Shown piece after piece: positions 5,935-7,153 of a DNA stretch of 7,153 bases. Each line of letters begins with the position of its first letter. The stretch's first letter is position 1. Source of the DNA: Planctomycetaceae bacterium (lineage in GTDB: Bacteria > Planctomycetota > MHYJ01 > SBBU01). The notes under the pieces were generated by a model. That model made no database searches. It was not told the DNA's origin and saw nothing but the letters and a program-made list of their open reading frames with translations. Where the stretch lies: contig SBBU01000193.1 of NCBI GenBank assembly GCA_005239585.1, positions 1-7,153 on the forward strand. The letters run 5' to 3'. Made by a program: the position numbers and the translations under genes.

Positions 5935-6411
5935 TTAGACGTTTATGGTGGTCTCTTCCGCCTCTTTGAATATCTCCTCTATTTCCTTTACTGTCTTGGC
6001 ATTCTTTAAAAAATTGCCGATATTTGGCTTTCTGATTACTTGCATTACAGCAGCAAGGGCCTTGTGGTGTGAATCAGAGACTGCTTCCGAAGACAAGATA
6101 AGAAAGAAAAGGTGGACTTTTTCCCCATCGATCGCGGCAAAATCAACGCCTTCCACAGAGCGGCCAAATGCACCAACAACCTGCTTGACAATTGATGTTT
6201 TCGTGTGCGGCACTGCAATGCCTCGACCTATTCCGGTTGACCCCAGCTTTTCCCGCTCTAATATAGTACTTGTAATCTCCTGCACCTGAAACTTGGGACT
6301 TTTTACCTCTTTTTGTATTGCCTTTACGAGCTCTGCAACTGCCTGTCTTTTATTTTTTGCGCGAAGCTGAGGGATAATTGTCTTACGGGTAATAAAATCT
6401 GATATCTTCAT
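5935..6411 (-). CDS. ptsN: PTS EIIA (fructose/nitrogen-type), PtsN-like
   Basis: The 158-residue protein fits a single-domain EIIA of the fructose/nitrogen family, about the size of E. coli PtsN. The phosphorylated histidine is H69 in G-I-G-R-G-I-A-V-P-H-T-K (60-71). L-G-S-T-G-I (56-61) and the later H-L-F-F-L-I-L-S (99-106) are also typical. There is no fused EIIB or EIIC, and no permease gene nearby. It most likely receives phosphate from HPr and acts as a cytoplasmic regulator, as PtsN does for potassium and nitrogen metabolism in Proteobacteria; the target here is unknown. The start ATG lies 9 bases after the hpf stop and has no strong ribosome site, suggesting translational coupling to hpf. 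The downstream neighbour expected in many genomes (hprK or rapZ) is absent; the 411-base gap follows instead. Confidence 0.93.
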   Translation of the reverse strand: MKISDFITRKTIIPQLRAKNKRQAVAELVKAIQKEVKSPKFQVQEITSTILEREKLGSTGIGRGIAVPHTKTSIVKQVVGAFGRSVEGVDFAAIDGEKVHLFFLILSSEAVSDSHHKALAAVMQVIRKPNIGNFLKNAKTVKEIEEIFKEAEETTINV

Positions 6412-6420
6412 TTTTTCAAG

Positions 6421-6774
6421 TTAAGCCTGAAAATGTTCTCCTCGTTTTATTTCCCTGACAATTCTCCTGGTAGACTTGTCAGTACGCCAATTGAATCTCT
6501 CTTTGAAATTTGAAAGCTTGCGCTCCATCTTAACCAAGGCGGTGTCAAAGGCCTCAATAGCATTTTTACCCTCTGATTTTATGACAAATACATTGTTTCT
6601 CGGGAGGGAGACCACGATCTCAGAAGTAAATCTCACGACCTTGATGGATTCAAAAATCACCTTTACATCGATGATATTATGGAAATACCTATCAAGATTA
6701 GCTGTTTTACCCTCAACATATTCGCGAAGGATTGGAGTAAGCTCCATGTGACGAGCTGTAATTTGTGTCCTCAT
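6421..6774 (-). CDS. hpf: Ribosome hibernation-promoting factor, short form
   Basis: The 117-residue product matches the HPF/YfiA (RaiA) family. It begins M-R-T-Q-I-T-A-R-H-M-E-L-T and continues L-R-E-Y-V-E-G-K (16-23). The alpha/beta core includes N-A-I-E-A-F-D-T-A (71-79), followed by a basic segment, K-M-E-R-K-L (82-87). Such proteins bind the 30S decoding centre and silence ribosomes in stationary phase or starvation. At this length it lacks the C-terminal dimerisation domain of long HPF. A GGGG ribosome site lies 8 bases before the ATG. It follows the phosphoesterase by 30 bases and precedes ptsN by 9, so the three are probably one transcript. hpf next to ptsN matches the rpoN-hpf-ptsN neighbourhood of many Gram-negative bacteria, though rpoN is not seen here. 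Confidence 0.95.
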   Translation of the reverse strand: MRTQITARHMELTPILREYVEGKTANLDRYFHNIIDVKVIFESIKVVRFTSEIVVSLPRNNVFVIKSEGKNAIEAFDTALVKMERKLSNFKERFNWRTDKSTRRIVREIKRGEHFQA

Positions 6775-6804
6775 TTTTTTGCCCCAAAAAATAAAAATCC
6801 TTCA

Positions 6805-7153
6805 TTATCGTCCTATGCCAAGCCTTTCTGCAAGTCTTTTCGAAAGCCCCGCAGTATTCATTATTTTTTCCATTGTCTTCTTGCGGTCATATTCAAGACG
6901 CCGGAATGTAACCACATTGTCATCAAACAGGACATAACAGGCGCGGGGATCTCCATCCCTTGGCTGGCCAACCGATCCAACATTCACTATATACTTGCGG
7001 TCTGGTTCAAGTCTATACACATAATTAAAGGAAGCAGGAACAAGAAAATCTCCATCTTCTGTTATCACACCCGGATCATGCGAGTGACCAACGAATGCAA
7101 TTTTTTCCACACGTGAAAAAATATCTGCAAGTTTTGGAGTTAGCGATCCCAAC
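6805..7153 (-). CDS. Metallophosphoesterase, C-terminal part, cut by the window edge
   Basis: About 116 codons of the 3' end are visible; the frame is open to the end of the window. The TTG at 7150-7152 is internal, so the true start lies beyond. The remaining part carries F-V-G-H-S-H-D-P (20-27 counted from that TTG), a histidine metal-ligand motif of calcineurin-like phosphoesterases. It also has N-V-G-S-V-G-Q-P-R-D-G-D-P-R-A (57-71), typical of the Metallophos_2 (YfcE/MJ0936-like) group. The N-terminal D-x-H and G-D metal ligands should be upstream of the window. The substrate is unknown; relatives cleave phosphodiesters in vitro. Its stop TAA (6805-6807) is 30 bases from hpf, so it probably heads or belongs to the hpf-ptsN transcript. 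Confidence 0.9.
   Translation of the reverse strand, partial: LGSLTPKLADIFSRVEKIAFVGHSHDPGVITEDGDFLVPASFNYVYRLEPDRKYIVNVGSVGQPRDGDPRACYVLFDDNVVTFRRLEYDRKKTMEKIMNTAGLSKRLAERLGIGR

Overview
The window looks like a chromosomal housekeeping and regulatory locus of an anaerobic or microaerophilic bacterium that can insert selenocysteine. The main evidence is an apparent selenoprotein gene. The other genes are broadly bacterial: hpf, ptsN, ptsH, ptsI, rmuC and a Metallophos_2-type phosphoesterase. I see no decisive taxonomic marker. An uncultivated or anaerobic Gram-negative-type lineage (Omnitrophota, Nitrospirota or Desulfobacterota-like) is a guess.

Layout. Positions 1-1698 (+) hold the 3' part of a gene for a long HEAT-repeat protein; its start lies outside the window. 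All other genes lie on the minus strand and are read from right to left: a 5'-truncated metallophosphoesterase (6805-7153), hpf (6421-6774), ptsN (5935-6411), a 411-base gap with a good promoter and a degenerate ~30-base repeat, a DsrE-family gene (5161-5523), ptsH (4770-5039), ptsI (3043-4767) and rmuC (1766-2992). rmuC converges on the HEAT gene across 67 bases.

Main observation. A conventional reading stops the DsrE-family gene at codon 80 (TGA, 5284-5286). The same frame continues to a TAG at 5161-5163 and gives a 120-residue protein of normal family length. It is interrupted only by TGA at codons 80 and 83. These are the two positions where relatives carry the conserved C-G-x-C motif after the strand 'VPIYV'. 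A hairpin with a G-first apical loop follows at 5242-5261. It is correctly spaced for a bacterial SECIS element relative to both TGAs. I interpret the gene as a DsrE-like selenoprotein with a U-x-x-U (possible diselenide) motif.

How the genes fit together. Enzyme I passes phosphate from phosphoenolpyruvate to HPr, and PtsN (EIIA) can receive it. No membrane permease or HPr kinase is seen, which suggests a regulatory rather than sugar-importing phosphorelay. hpf beside ptsN matches the common hpf-ptsN arrangement and ties the cluster to energy and stress status. The selenoprotein sits between ptsN and ptsH, apparently under its own promoter with a ~290-base leader, so a redox function is embedded in the PTS locus.
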